From: UBA7672 sp038326205
GTDB lineage: Bacteria; Pseudomonadota; Alphaproteobacteria; Caulobacterales; Hyphomonadaceae
Direction: 5' to 3'
Length of the DNA: 64,000 bases
NCBI GenBank assembly: GCA_038326205.1
Contig: JBBQJV010000006.1
Coordinates: 26,093 to 90,092, forward strand
Shown: piece by piece, positions 9,027-17,813 of the stretch
Position numbering within the stretch: the stretch's first letter is position 1
Layout: every line of letters starts with the position of its first letter
Program-made: the position numbers and the translations under genes
The notes under the pieces: model-generated
The model's database searches: none
Told to the model about the DNA's origin: nothing
The model's input: only the letters and a program-made list of their open reading frames with translations

Positions 9027-9105
9027 TCGGCGCAGCAATTGTCATTTTTCGAATGAGTTCAAGCCGCCCCACACTTTTACCGCACTGGGCAGAAGGCCGG
9101 CCCAA

Positions 9106-10251
9106 ATGACGATCGCCACCATGCGCAGCGCCCTTACGCAGGACGATATCCGCCGCCTTGTGCGAGGCGACACCGCCGAAGCGCGCGCCAATTCCGCTCA
9201 CAAGATCTGTCGCCGTATCGACACTATGGACCTCGGGCCGGAGGATCAGGAAAGTGCGCGGCAAATCCTCGACATGATGTGTTCGGACGCCGCCGTATTG
9301 GTGCGCCGCGCTCTCGCCGTCACGCTGAAGAACTCGCCCAAGCTGCCGCGCGACATCGCGATCAAGCTGGCCAAGGACATCGACATCATCGCCGTGCCGG
9401 TTCTGAAGAATTCGCCGGTGATTACGGACGAAGACCTAGTCGAGATCGTGCTCGCCGGTTCGTCGGAAAAGCAGGTTGCGATCGCGCAACGCCCGACGCT
9501 TGGCGAAGGCCTCACCGAAGTTATCGCGCTCTACGGCTCGAAGCAGGCGGTCGAGGCCGCCACGCTGAACGAAGGCGCGGCATTCTCGGACGATGCTTAT
9601 ACCGGCGTGCTGAAGCGCTTCTCCAACGACAACGAGATCAAGTCTGCGCTCGTCTCGCGCTCAAGCCTGCCGATTCATGTCACTGAGAAGCTCGTCAACC
9701 TCGTCAGCGGCGAGTTGTTCGACCGCCTCGTCAACACGCACGAACTGCCGCCGCAGCTGGCCATCGAGATTGCCGCCGGCGCCCGCGAGCGCGCGACGCT
9801 GGATCTTGTCGAGCAGGCCGGGTTGTCGACCGACCCTGAGCGTTTCGTACAGCAGCTACATCTCAACGGGCGTCTGACCCCGTCGGTGATCATGCGGGCG
9901 CTTTGCCTCGGCCACATGACCTTTGTCGAGCACGCATTGTCAGAGCTCTCCGGCGTGCCACGCACTAAGACGTGGCTGATGATCCACGATGCCGGCGCGC
10001 TGGGTCTCAAGACTGTGTTCGAGCGTGCGGGCCTGCCCTCGGGCATGTTCACCGCCTTCCGTCTCGCCATCGACATCTTCCACAAGACGGAGATGGACGG
10101 TGGGCCGAACGACAAGGAACGCTTCCGCCAGCGCATGGTGGAGCGCGTGCTGACGCAGTTCCAGGCCATCCCGCGCGCCGATCTCGAGTATCTGCTCGAG
10201 AAGCTCAACGCGGTGGATCAGGCGCGCGAGAGCGGCGTCATCGCGGCTTAA
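9106..10251 (+). CDS. DUF2336 protein with HEAT-like helical repeats
   Basis: A 381-residue, all-alpha cytoplasmic protein of a family common in alphaproteobacteria, especially Caulobacterales and Rhodospirillales. The N-terminal half shows HEAT-like units (ALAVTLKNSPKLPRDIAIKL, then VPVLKNSPVITDEDLVEIV). There are no membrane segments and no enzyme motif. It stands alone with its own upstream region, which contains a CtrA-like site. The function of the family is not established. Repeats of this kind usually bind other proteins. Confidence 0.88.
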   Translation: MTIATMRSALTQDDIRRLVRGDTAEARANSAHKICRRIDTMDLGPEDQESARQILDMMCSDAAVLVRRALAVTLKNSPKLPRDIAIKLAKDIDIIAVPVLKNSPVITDEDLVEIVLAGSSEKQVAIAQRPTLGEGLTEVIALYGSKQAVEAATLNEGAAFSDDAYTGVLKRFSNDNEIKSALVSRSSLPIHVTEKLVNLVSGELFDRLVNTHELPPQLAIEIAAGARERATLDLVEQAGLSTDPERFVQQLHLNGRLTPSVIMRALCLGHMTFVEHALSELSGVPRTKTWLMIHDAGALGLKTVFERAGLPSGMFTAFRLAIDIFHKTEMDGGPNDKERFRQRMVERVLTQFQAIPRADLEYLLEKLNAVDQARESGVIAA

Positions 10252-10318
10252 GCCGTAGCAACTTGCTTCAGTCGGCTGATGATGATGCACTCCGTCAGCA
10301 GTTGGAGTTGGGAAAGTC

Positions 10319-10831
10319 GTGCAGTCGAAAGCCGTCATCATCGCGGGCGCGAATGGCGCAGCGAAAACGACTTTTGCAGGTCGAATTCTCCCTATAGATC
10401 ATCCCGAATGCAGGTTTCTCAACGCGGACGAGATACAGCGGGTGGGTCCGGCATTTTCATCGCCTGCCGCGGCCGGACGTGAATTGATACGGAGACTGGC
10501 CGACCAGACGGCGCTGGCGCAGAGCTTTGCGATCGAGACGACCCGGTCGTCGGCGCAGCATCTACGGCGCATCCCGCAGTGGCATGCGCTCGGGTTCCAA
10601 GTCTGGCTTTATTTCCTCGAAGTGGAGAGCGCGGACTTCTCCATGCCTGGCGTGGCAAAACGCGTTTTGGCGGGGGGGCCACGGCATTCCCGAGGCTGAT
10701 ATCCGAAGGCGATACACCCGCGGCCTCGCGCTGTGGAGGCGATGCGGCGCGCAACGGAGGACGTCCGCAAAGGCGTACCCGACATATTGGCGGGCCGTTT
10801 TCGGACGGAACCCAAGAAGGCAGCTGAATAG
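10319..10831 (+). pseudogene. decayed zeta-toxin-like P-loop kinase gene
   Basis: The first frame (GTG at 10319) gives a P-loop protein of the zeta-toxin/AAA ATPase type: VIIAGANGAAKTTFAGRILP, then FLNADEIQ and FAIETTRSS. Three lesions are visible. The Walker A Gly before Lys is Ala (GAAKT instead of GAGKT). A run of seven G at 10672-10678 shifts the frame. With one G fewer the frame continues as GHGIPEADIRRRYTRGLALW, the family's C-terminal motif. About 20 codons later, near 10735, another frame change joins this to EAMRRATEDVRKG, with the usual intervening 50 or so residues missing. The remnant ends eight bases from argC. No antitoxin is evident. Loss of function is inferred. Confidence 0.75.
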
Positions 10832-10838
10832 TCTCGCA

Positions 10839-11816
10839 CTACAACCCCGCGCCCTCCTCAAGTCCCAGCGCGATGTTGAGGTTCTGTACCGCAGCGCCTG
10901 AGGCGCCTTTGCCGAGATTGTCGAGCACGGCCACGAGGCGCGCTTGCTGTGTTGCTTCGTTGCCGAAGACGTAGAGCTTCATCTGGTTGGTGTTGTTGAG
11001 CGCTTCGGGATCGAGAGCTTCGACATAGCGCCCCGCGCCGGCGCGGGCCTTCTGCAGGGTCGTGACTTCGTCTGCGGTGGCCACAGAGACGAACGTTTCG
11101 CTCAGATAGAAATCGGCCAGCGCATCGCGGAGCTGTTCCGGTTTCGGTGCGCCGGGCAGCGACCAGAGTTGCAGCGGGATTTCCACGAGCATGCCTTGCG
11201 CGTAGCGGCCGACGGCGGGCGCGAATACTGGGGCGTGGGCGAGGCCGGAATACTTCGTCATCTCGGGCACGTGTTTGTGCGCGAGCGTGAGGCCATAGGC
11301 GCGGAAGGCGTCGTGCGTGGTTTCGGGCGGGGCGTGTCCGAACTCCTCGATCAGGCCCTTGCCGCCGCCGGTGTAGCCGGAGACCGCGTTGATGGTGACG
11401 GGAGATGAGGCGGGGACGAGTCCTGCGCGCACCAGCGGCGCCATCAGGCCGATGAAGCCAGTGGGATAGCAGCCGGGGTTCGAAATGCGTTTTGATCGCT
11501 GCAGCAGCACGCGATGGGCGTCGGCCATTTCGGGGAAGCCGTAGACCCACTGCGGATCGACGCGGAAAGCGGTCGAGGCGTCGATGATGACGGTGTTGGG
11601 ATTGGTGACCAGCTTCACTGCTTCCTTCGCTGCATCGTCTGGCAGGCAAAGGATGACGGCGTCGGCGGCGTTGAGCATGTCGGCGCGCGCGGAGGCGTCC
11701 TTGCGGCGCTCCGGGTCGATGGAAATGACTTCGAGGTCGCGGCGCTTCTCGAGGCGCTGGCGGATCTGCAGCCCGGTGGTGCCGGCTTCGCCGTCGATGA
11801 AGACTTTGAGGGTCAC
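10839..11816 (-). CDS. argC: N-acetyl-gamma-glutamyl-phosphate reductase (short type)
   Basis: A 325-residue NADPH-dependent reductase converting N-acetylglutamyl phosphate to the semialdehyde in arginine synthesis. It has the N-terminal dinucleotide motif FIDGEAGTTGLQI and the catalytic Cys in SNPGCYPTGF. Its length and the GEAGTTG motif fit the shorter type 2 enzymes of alphaproteobacteria. The start overlaps the end of the upstream small membrane gene by four bases (ATGA), so the two are coupled. It is the last gene of the leftward rplM-rpsI region. Confidence 0.96.
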   Translation of the reverse strand: MTLKVFIDGEAGTTGLQIRQRLEKRRDLEVISIDPERRKDASARADMLNAADAVILCLPDDAAKEAVKLVTNPNTVIIDASTAFRVDPQWVYGFPEMADAHRVLLQRSKRISNPGCYPTGFIGLMAPLVRAGLVPASSPVTINAVSGYTGGGKGLIEEFGHAPPETTHDAFRAYGLTLAHKHVPEMTKYSGLAHAPVFAPAVGRYAQGMLVEIPLQLWSLPGAPKPEQLRDALADFYLSETFVSVATADEVTTLQKARAGAGRYVEALDPEALNNTNQMKLYVFGNEATQQARLVAVLDNLGKGASGAAVQNLNIALGLEEGAGL

Positions 11817-12205
11817 GCTACCTCTCCGGCGGCTATCGTCCGCGCGCTGTTACGTATGGCCTTGAGTTCGTCAATCACTTCGGTGCTCCACGGCGGCAGG
11901 CCGACCGCCGCCACTCGCATTTTTTGCGCTTCGAGCCGCTCGTCGTTGAAGTCGCACCGTGTGATCACCTGCAGCGCATAGTCTGCTTCGCAGTCGGTAT
12001 CGCCGTTCAAAATGTCGTCGAGCTCTTCGATCATCGCCATTGCGGATAGCGGCTTCGGCTGAAACAGTTTCCGGACGGGCCACATGACAACCAGAATGGC
12101 GAGGCCGACGACGATAATCAGCGGAGACAGCAAAATAGTGAGCGGAACCAGCATCGCGTTTCGCACCGGTCTTCCAGGTTCCCAAATCGTGAAATGCACA
12201 GCCAT
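11813..12205 (-). CDS. hypothetical membrane protein upstream of argC
   Basis: A 130-residue protein with one long hydrophobic stretch near the N-terminus (about 17-42), then a soluble acidic tail. The start at 12205 has GAGG about ten bases upstream. An in-frame start six codons earlier is possible. It overlaps argC by four bases and follows the rpsI terminator, so it may start its own transcript with argC. No recognised family. Confidence 0.7.
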   Translation of the reverse strand: MAVHFTIWEPGRPVRNAMLVPLTILLSPLIIVVGLAILVVMWPVRKLFQPKPLSAMAMIEELDDILNGDTDCEADYALQVITRCDFNDERLEAQKMRVAAVGLPPWSTEVIDELKAIRNSARTIAAGEVA

Positions 12206-12213
12206 CGCGAGCC

Positions 12214-12252
12214 TCAAAAGCAAAAGGGCGCTTCGGTTTCCCGAAGCGCCCT
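12214..12252 (-). terminator. strong terminator after rpsI
   Basis: A perfect 12-base-pair stem (12225-12236 with 12241-12252) has a four-base loop and, on the minus strand, is followed by TTTGCTTTTG. It separates rpsI from the membrane gene-argC pair, though read-through is possible. Confidence 0.85.
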
Positions 12253-12275
12253 CTCGAAAAAGATATCGAGGCGGA

Positions 12276-12755
12276 CTAGCGCTTCGAGAACTGGAAGGAC
12301 CGGCGGGCGTTGGCCTTGCCGTATTTCTTCCGTTCGACGGCGCGCGGGTCGCGCGTCAGCAGTTTCTGCGGACGCATGGCGACGCGCAGTTCCGGTTCGA
12401 ACTCGACCATGGCGCGGGCGATGCCGTGACGGACAGCGCCGGCCTGGCCGGTGAGGCCCGAACCCTTGACGGTGCAGACAACGTCGAGCTCGGTTTCGCG
12501 CTTGCCGGCTTCGAGCGGCTGGCGGATCATCAGGCGCAGAACAGGGCGCGCGAAGTAATCGGCGATGTCCTTGCCATTGACTGTGATTTTGCCGGTGCCG
12601 CGCTTCACCCAGACGCGGGCGGTGGCGGTCTTGCGGCGGCCCGTGCCGTAGGAACGCCCGAGCTTGTCGATCTTGGCGGCGACGGGCGCCTTGGGCGCAG
12701 CGGCCTGGACGCCGAGGTCCTTGATGCTGTCGAGGGATTCGACGGTTTCAGCCAT
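12276..12755 (-). CDS. rpsI: 30S ribosomal protein S9
   Basis: A 159-residue S9 protein. The conserved body starts at GRSYGTGRRKTATARV and ends in the basic tail RRSFQFSKR, which reaches the ribosomal P site. The N-terminal 30 residues are an Ala/Lys-rich extension common in alphaproteobacteria. It begins two bases after the rplM stop, the universal L13-S9 pair. Confidence 0.98.
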   Translation of the reverse strand: MAETVESLDSIKDLGVQAAAPKAPVAAKIDKLGRSYGTGRRKTATARVWVKRGTGKITVNGKDIADYFARPVLRLMIRQPLEAGKRETELDVVCTVKGSGLTGQAGAVRHGIARAMVEFEPELRVAMRPQKLLTRDPRAVERKKYGKANARRSFQFSKR

Positions 12756-12757
12756 GA

Positions 12758-13225
12758 TCAGGCGACTTTCGCGTTCTTGGAGTTCTTGGATTTGAAGTCG
12801 ATGACTTCAGGGTTCTGGGCAGTGTGCGGATGCTCGGCGCCGGCATACACGCGCAGTTTCGAGAACTGCTTGCGAGCCAGCGGGCTCTCGCCCGGCATCA
12901 TGCGCTTCACAGCCAGCTCGACCACACGTTCCGGGAATTTGGAAGCGAGGATCTTCTGCGGCGTGGTCGTCTTGATGCCGCCCGGGTGACCGGTGTGGCG
13001 ATGGTATTGCTTGCGCACCATCTTGCGGCCCGTCATCGCGATCTTATCGGCATTGATGACCACGATGTGGTCGCCGAGATCAACATGGGGGGTGTAGTCC
13101 GCGCGGTGTTTTCCACGCAGGCGAAGGGCAATGTAGGAAGCCAAACGACCCACAACGACGCCTTCGGCGTCGATCACTACCCACTTATTCACGGCGTCAG
13201 CCGGTTTTACAGAAACGGTTTGCAT
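12758..13225 (-). CDS. rplM: 50S ribosomal protein L13
   Basis: A 155-residue L13. Conserved segments include WVVIDAEGVVVGRLAS, the middle region GDHIVVINADKI, and HTGHPGGIK. It is first in the rplM-rpsI operon, behind a strong promoter-like sequence at 13282-13308. The usual 142-residue core carries a short Lys/Asn-rich C-terminal tail. Confidence 0.98.
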   Translation of the reverse strand: MQTVSVKPADAVNKWVVIDAEGVVVGRLASYIALRLRGKHRADYTPHVDLGDHIVVINADKIAMTGRKMVRKQYHRHTGHPGGIKTTTPQKILASKFPERVVELAVKRMMPGESPLARKQFSKLRVYAGAEHPHTAQNPEVIDFKSKNSKNAKVA

Positions 13226-13281
13226 GCTCCGGCGCGGAGCCTTTCAAGGTCAGAGTTAGGTCTGAGAAACGAACGGGTGCA

Positions 13282-13308
13282 GCTATAGCCGCCCCAACGG
13301 TTTGTCAA
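13282..13308 (-). promoter_or_regulatory. housekeeping-type promoter for rplM-rpsI
   Basis: Read on the minus strand, TTGACA (13303-13308) is followed by 15 bases and TATAGC (13282-13287). This is close to the alphaproteobacterial sigma-70 pattern, 57 bases upstream of the rplM ATG. Confidence 0.65.
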
Positions 13309-13348
13309 CACGGACCACCAAGCTGCGGGGCATAGACGGTTAAGGGCC

Positions 13349-13373
13349 AAAAACCAAGCCTTTACTCGGGCTT
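13349..13373 (-). terminator. weak terminator after a small membrane gene
   Basis: On the minus strand AAGCC and GGCTT form a five-pair stem (13356-13360 with 13369-13373), followed by GGTTTTTGG. It lies about 55 bases past the stop of the small gene at 13429. Confidence 0.4.
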
Positions 13374-13428
13374 AGGGTGCGTCATCGAAGGCGTCCAAAT
13401 CGTCATCGAATTCGCCTCGATCGTCATC

Positions 13429-13626
13429 TCAATCGGAATCAGCTGGCGTCCTGGGAAAGACGGGGCCATCCCCTGTCGCGGCGTCCGTCGCAGGGACGGG
13501 GGTGACGACGCCCGTACTGTCATCCTTGGCCTTGGATTTACCTCGAAATTCACCGTTGAGGAGAAAGAACGGGGCAACCGCCAGACAGATGATCAGGATG
13601 ATCACGAAGGCGACCAGAATATCCAC
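13429..13626 (-). CDS. small single-span membrane protein, 65 aa
   Basis: The GTG start at 13626 is picked because AAAGGAAG precedes it and the product then opens directly with a membrane helix (DILVAFVIILIICLAVAPFF). A hydrophilic tail rich in Thr, Pro and Asp follows. Upstream in-frame starts would add a charged stretch without support. It is divergent from the M28 peptidase, with under 100 bases between. No family is recognised. Confidence 0.6.
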   Translation of the reverse strand: MDILVAFVIILIICLAVAPFFLLNGEFRGKSKAKDDSTGVVTPVPATDAATGDGPVFPRTPADSD

Positions 13627-13721
13627 GGGCGCTTCCTTTGCGGCATCCCGGCCGAACATGGGCTGGGCAATCGACGGTTGAACAAGCCTCTCTATACTCA
13701 TCCGGACCAAAGGGGCGAAGC

Positions 13722-15323
13722 ATGATGAATCGACGGGCCTTTCTTCTGTCAGGCGCGGCTTCGGGTCTTGCCCCCGCCCTGTTCCCGGCCGGAGCCAGCG
13801 CTGAGGCGCTGAACTATGATGTTCTCGCAGCGCTTCGGCAGATCGGTCTGGACGAAGAGACCTCGGAGGTCATGTCCACCGCCAGCTACATGATGGACGT
13901 GCTGGGACCACGGCTGTCCGGCTCGCCCGGCCTGCGCAAATCGGCGGACTGGGTTCTCAGCAAGCTCAAGGACTGGGGCATCGCCAAGGCCGGGCTTGAG
14001 GCATGGCCGGTTGATCCGACCGGAACCAACAATGGCTTTTCGCGCGGCTGGGCCAACGAGAAATTCTATCTCCACGCCACCTCGCCCAACGCCTTTCCGA
14101 TTTCAGGCATGTCGATCGCATGGACGCCGGGCACCAAGGGACTGGTCAGCGGCGAGTGCGTGTTGATCGGCGACATGGAGGACAGCGAGCTGCGTCGGTC
14201 CTTCTCCGGCAAGCTGCGCGGCAAGTGGGTGCTGGGACAGGCGCCCGCGGATATGCGGGCGCAGTGGGACCCCGTCGCGCGGCGGCTGTCGCAGGCGGAT
14301 CTCGATCTTCTTGAAACGCCTGCGCGACCTACGGAAAATGGATCGCCGCCCAACGCCTCGCCTGCGCCTCAACGCGGTCCTGGCGGACAACAGGCAATGA
14401 ACCGCAATGTCTTCTACTTCGAGCAGGGCGCGCTGGGCGTCATAAGCACCAACAAGGGGCACGGGGTCGTCAACGTAGCTGGCGGCGGACGCGTCGATGG
14501 ACCGGACATGCTGATCCCGCGCATCGCCATCGAGGCCGAGCACTATGGCCGCATCGCGCGCTCGGTGATGCAGGGCCAGCCAGTGACGATTGAAGCCGAT
14601 ATCCGCAACGCCTGGTACGACAACCCGGAAATGTTCAACATTGTCGCGGAAATTCCGGGCCGCGAACGGCCCGATGAAGTCGTCATTATCGGCGGACACT
14701 TCGACTCTTTCCATGCAGCGACGGGCGCCACCGACAATGGCGGCAATTGCGCGGCGCTGATGGAGGCCATGCGCCTGCTGACGCACACGAAAGCGGCCCT
14801 GAAACGCACCGTGCGGTTGTGCCTGTGGAACGGCGAGGAACAGGGACTGGTCGGATCGCGCCTCTATGTGGCGCAGCACTTCGGTGGTGTGCGCGGTGCG
14901 CCAAGCCCCGGCTATGATCGCGGCGAAGTCGTGCCGATCAAGCGCGCGCACAGCCTCTTTCAGGCGTACTTCAATATCGACAATGGTGCAGGCTCGATCC
15001 GCGGCGTGCACAATCAGGGTAACAAGGCGATCGTGCCGATCTTCCGCCAGTGGATGGACCCGATGCGCGATCTCGGCGTCAGCACCGTCTCCCAGCGCAT
15101 CAGCCGGGCAACCGACCATTCCTCATTCGACGATGCTGGCCTGCCCGGCTTTCAGTTCATCCAGGACCCGCTCGACTATGAGCCCAACACGCACCACACG
15201 AATATGGACTACTTCGAATCCCTGCAGCCCGAAGACATGCGTCGGAACGCTGTGATTCTGGCCAGCTTCGCCGTCATGGCGGCCAACCACCCGGGATTTT
15301 TGCCGCGCAAGCCCCGTTCCTGA
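13722..15323 (+). CDS. Tat-exported M28 family zinc peptidase
   Basis: A 533-residue exported aminopeptidase- or carboxypeptidase-type enzyme. A twin-arginine signal (NRRAFLLSGAASG) ends near ASA at 25-27. A PA-like insert appears to lie between about 210 and 300. All M28 di-zinc residues are visible: H326 (GGHFDS), D338 (TDNGG), E372/E373 (NGEEQG), D420 (NIDNGAG) and H466 (TDHSSF), so it should be active. The start at 13722 has AGGGG upstream. Peptide substrates in the periplasm or outside the cell are likely. Specificity is unknown. Confidence 0.93.
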   Translation: MMNRRAFLLSGAASGLAPALFPAGASAEALNYDVLAALRQIGLDEETSEVMSTASYMMDVLGPRLSGSPGLRKSADWVLSKLKDWGIAKAGLEAWPVDPTGTNNGFSRGWANEKFYLHATSPNAFPISGMSIAWTPGTKGLVSGECVLIGDMEDSELRRSFSGKLRGKWVLGQAPADMRAQWDPVARRLSQADLDLLETPARPTENGSPPNASPAPQRGPGGQQAMNRNVFYFEQGALGVISTNKGHGVVNVAGGGRVDGPDMLIPRIAIEAEHYGRIARSVMQGQPVTIEADIRNAWYDNPEMFNIVAEIPGRERPDEVVIIGGHFDSFHAATGATDNGGNCAALMEAMRLLTHTKAALKRTVRLCLWNGEEQGLVGSRLYVAQHFGGVRGAPSPGYDRGEVVPIKRAHSLFQAYFNIDNGAGSIRGVHNQGNKAIVPIFRQWMDPMRDLGVSTVSQRISRATDHSSFDDAGLPGFQFIQDPLDYEPNTHHTNMDYFESLQPEDMRRNAVILASFAVMAANHPGFLPRKPRS

Positions 15324-15399
15324 CGCCTTGATTCAAATGAATTTATGATGCGATTTGAGCGAGTGCGACACTGTGGCAGTGCCTGGCGGCATCAAGCGA

Positions 15400-15442
15400 T
15401 TGACAATCAATCGCAGTTATATGCAAATCGTTCTCATGATCA
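15400..15442 (+). promoter_or_regulatory. promoter and Fur-like box before bfd
   Basis: TTGACA at 15400-15405 is a good -35 element. TGCAAATCGTTCTCATGATCA at 15422-15442 resembles Fur operators of the form GCAAATnnTTCTCATTTGC and covers the presumed transcription and translation start. Iron-repressed control of bfd is inferred. Confidence 0.5.
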
Positions 15443-15639
15443 TCTGCGTGTGCCGAGGCCTGAACACCGAAAAGGTATCCGACGCGATTGCGGCGGGTGC
15501 TCGTTCGCCTGCGCAGGTGCACCGGCACCACGACACCAAGATCAATTGCGGTAAGTGCTGTGAGACTGTGTGCGGCATGATCCGCGAGCAGACAGGCGTT
15601 GCAGGCGCGGACGAACGCCAACTTGTTGCTGCGGAATAA
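15436..15639 (+). CDS. bfd: bacterioferritin-associated ferredoxin
   Basis: A 67-residue [2Fe-2S] protein that delivers electrons to bacterioferritin to release stored iron. Starting at ATG 15436, the cluster cysteines fall at C4, C6, C38 and C41, the same numbering as E. coli Bfd, which fixes the start. An ATG 15 bases earlier lies inside the Fur-like box. No Shine-Dalgarno is visible, so the message may be leaderless or nearly so. It sits just upstream of bfr. The C-terminal tail is longer than in E. coli. Confidence 0.88.
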   Translation: MIICVCRGLNTEKVSDAIAAGARSPAQVHRHHDTKINCGKCCETVCGMIREQTGVAGADERQLVAAE

Positions 15640-15793
15640 GTGCGAACGCTTCGTCCTCGCATTCGCAAAAAATACCAATAAAAACAACTTGCGGTGAGTC
15701 GAGAGTCGGCGTCTTTGAGTCCAGTTCCGCGTCCCCGACTGACCAGTGCGACCGCCTCCCCGAGCGGTCGGACAATGCCAAGGAGCCTCCGCC

Positions 15794-16285
15794 ATGAAGG
15801 GCGACGTCAAGGTCATCGAATTCCTGAACGCTGCGCTCAAGAACGAGCTGACCGCGATCAACCAGTACTTCTTGCACTCACGCATGCTGCGGGACTGGGG
15901 CGTCTCCGAGCTCGCCAAAAAGGAGCACGATGAGTCGATCGAGGAGATGCATCACGCCGACTGGCTGATCGAGCGCATCCTCTTCCTAGAAGGCCTTCCG
16001 AACCTGCAGGACCTCGGCAAGCTGTTCATCGGCGAGAACGTTAAAGAGATCCTCGACTGCGACATGAAGACGGAGCAGATGGCGATTCCCGTCCTCCGTG
16101 ACGCGATCGAGTATTGCGAGAAAGTTCGCGACTACGGCTCGCGCGACATCTTCAACAAGATCCTCCACAATGAGGAGGAGCACGTCGATTATATCGAGAC
16201 GCAGCTGGAGCTGATCACGCAGATCGGCATCCAGAACTACATCCAGCTACAGTCAAAGCCGAACGCCAGCCAAGCGCTGGAATAG
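15794..16285 (+). CDS. bfr: bacterioferritin
   Basis: A 163-residue subunit of the 24-mer heme-containing iron store. Ferroxidase ligands match E. coli numbering: E18, E51, H54, E94, E127 and H130. The heme ligand M52 is present (EEMHHAD). AGGAG at 15781-15785 sets the start. It lies 154 bases after bfd. The intervening sequence may hold its own promoter, which would allow opposite iron responses of the two genes, as in other bacteria. Confidence 0.97.
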   Translation: MKGDVKVIEFLNAALKNELTAINQYFLHSRMLRDWGVSELAKKEHDESIEEMHHADWLIERILFLEGLPNLQDLGKLFIGENVKEILDCDMKTEQMAIPVLRDAIEYCEKVRDYGSRDIFNKILHNEEEHVDYIETQLELITQIGIQNYIQLQSKPNASQALE

Positions 16286-16377
16286 TCATCGGCGCGTTCC
16301 GTGACGAAACACTTGCAGAAAATGGCAATTATCCGGAACCTGCGTGTGGGCGTTCGTCGCCCGTAGGAGCCACGCAG

Positions 16378-17721
16378 ATGACGCTCACGCTTGACCAGCT
16401 GAAGACAAAAGTCGCTTCCCAGAAGTCCGCCCTTCCTGCGCTCTACGGCGATGTTGATTTTGCGGTCAAGCCGGAGCGGTTCGCCGACGAGTTGGTGCTC
16501 GAAGGCCCATCGCAAAGCAAGTTCGACGCGATGCGTCCGAAGCTTCTCGCTGACACCGAAAAGGTGGAGCGCATGCGCGCCTACACCATGCTCGGCGATA
16601 CGGTGGCCGACGCCTATGCCGCGTTGATGCCGAACTATGGCTTCCGGCCACTGGTCAGCATGTTGCAGCATGCGTGCGACCACGGCGTCGAGAACATGGC
16701 CGATGCACCGCCCGAACTGGTCACGTTCATTCGCGCGATGGAGGCGACGCCCGCCTGGGTCGACATGAAACTTGTCGAGGAAGGCGCGCGCCAGAGCCGC
16801 GAGGACAGCGCCAACTATTCCCCCTTCGTCATTCGCGGGGCGTTTATCGCGACGTTCATGAACAAGTACTCGGCGCTGCCAATGGCCCTCACCGGTACGC
16901 TGTCTAACGCGACGGCAGGCAAGCGCGTCAAGGACACAGCCAGCTTCTTCATCACCTCTACATTGCCAGGCGCGCTCGAACGCTTCGGTCCCGGCTTCAA
17001 GTCGGCGGCGATGGTGCGCCTGATGCACTCGATGGTGCGGTTCAACGCGCTGAGGCGCTCCGACATGTGGGACGTGAAGACATTCGGCGTGCCCATCCCG
17101 CAGGTCGACCAGATGCCCGCCGGGCTGATCGGCGTCTTCCTGCTGGCGTTCAAGATTACCGCGAAAGGCCGCTTCGAATACACGGAAGAGGAACGCGCGC
17201 GCGTGGAACTGTCCCGCTATCGCTGCTTCCTGCTTGGGTTGCCGGAGGAACTGGTTCCCGCGACGCCGCAAGGCATGGTCGACATCATGGTTCTGTACGA
17301 ACAGACGCTCCGCAAAGGCTATGACGACAAGACATGCGGCGAACTCCTGCGCGCGACGATGGCGGCCTATCTACCTGCAGACGAGAAACTCGGCAGCCGC
17401 ATTTTCGACAAGCTGGAGCGCAGCTTCTCGAAAATCTTCTTCCTCCTCAGCTTCATCGGCGGCGACAGCAAGAAGGCGAAGGAACTCGGCGTGAAGATCA
17501 CGGTCTGGGATTGGGCGGTCTTTGTCGGCTGTGGCGCCTATATCGGCGTCCGCAAGACGCTCTACGGCATCGCCAAACGCATTCCCGGGGTTCGCGAGGC
17601 GACGGACCGCATGCTGGTGAAAAAGATCGAGCGCATGCTCGCCAGCTACGGCCATGCGTCGCACACGAGCGACGCGACGCAGTACAAGCCGGCTGTGGCG
17701 AGGCCTCAGGCGGCAGAATAG
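16378..17721 (+). CDS. oxygenase MpaB-like (DUF2236) protein
   Basis: A 447-residue protein resembling the MpaB/latex-clearing-protein superfamily of b-type heme oxygenases. The signature lies near the middle: VRLMHSMVRFNALRR, followed by GVPIPQVDQM and LLAFKI. Conserved His and Arg in this stretch would bind heme. A hydrophobic segment near the C-terminus (WDWAVFVGCGAYIGV) may touch the membrane. The natural substrate of bacterial members is mostly unknown. It is preceded by GGAGCC and appears monocistronic or cotranscribed with the next small gene. Confidence 0.78.
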   Translation: MTLTLDQLKTKVASQKSALPALYGDVDFAVKPERFADELVLEGPSQSKFDAMRPKLLADTEKVERMRAYTMLGDTVADAYAALMPNYGFRPLVSMLQHACDHGVENMADAPPELVTFIRAMEATPAWVDMKLVEEGARQSREDSANYSPFVIRGAFIATFMNKYSALPMALTGTLSNATAGKRVKDTASFFITSTLPGALERFGPGFKSAAMVRLMHSMVRFNALRRSDMWDVKTFGVPIPQVDQMPAGLIGVFLLAFKITAKGRFEYTEEERARVELSRYRCFLLGLPEELVPATPQGMVDIMVLYEQTLRKGYDDKTCGELLRATMAAYLPADEKLGSRIFDKLERSFSKIFFLLSFIGGDSKKAKELGVKITVWDWAVFVGCGAYIGVRKTLYGIAKRIPGVREATDRMLVKKIERMLASYGHASHTSDATQYKPAVARPQAAE

Positions 17722-17813
17722 GTCTGGTGGCGCACAACGCCCCACTGCGGCCACGTTCAAACCTTCTCAATCATCGCCGCGCATGCTGCGCTTTCCCAGC
17801 TTTCGGCTATCCC

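Noticed and set aside
15421..15639. Upstream ATG (15421) as the bfd start
   Set aside because: It would add five residues and break the match to E. coli Bfd Cys numbering. It also sits in the Fur-like box.
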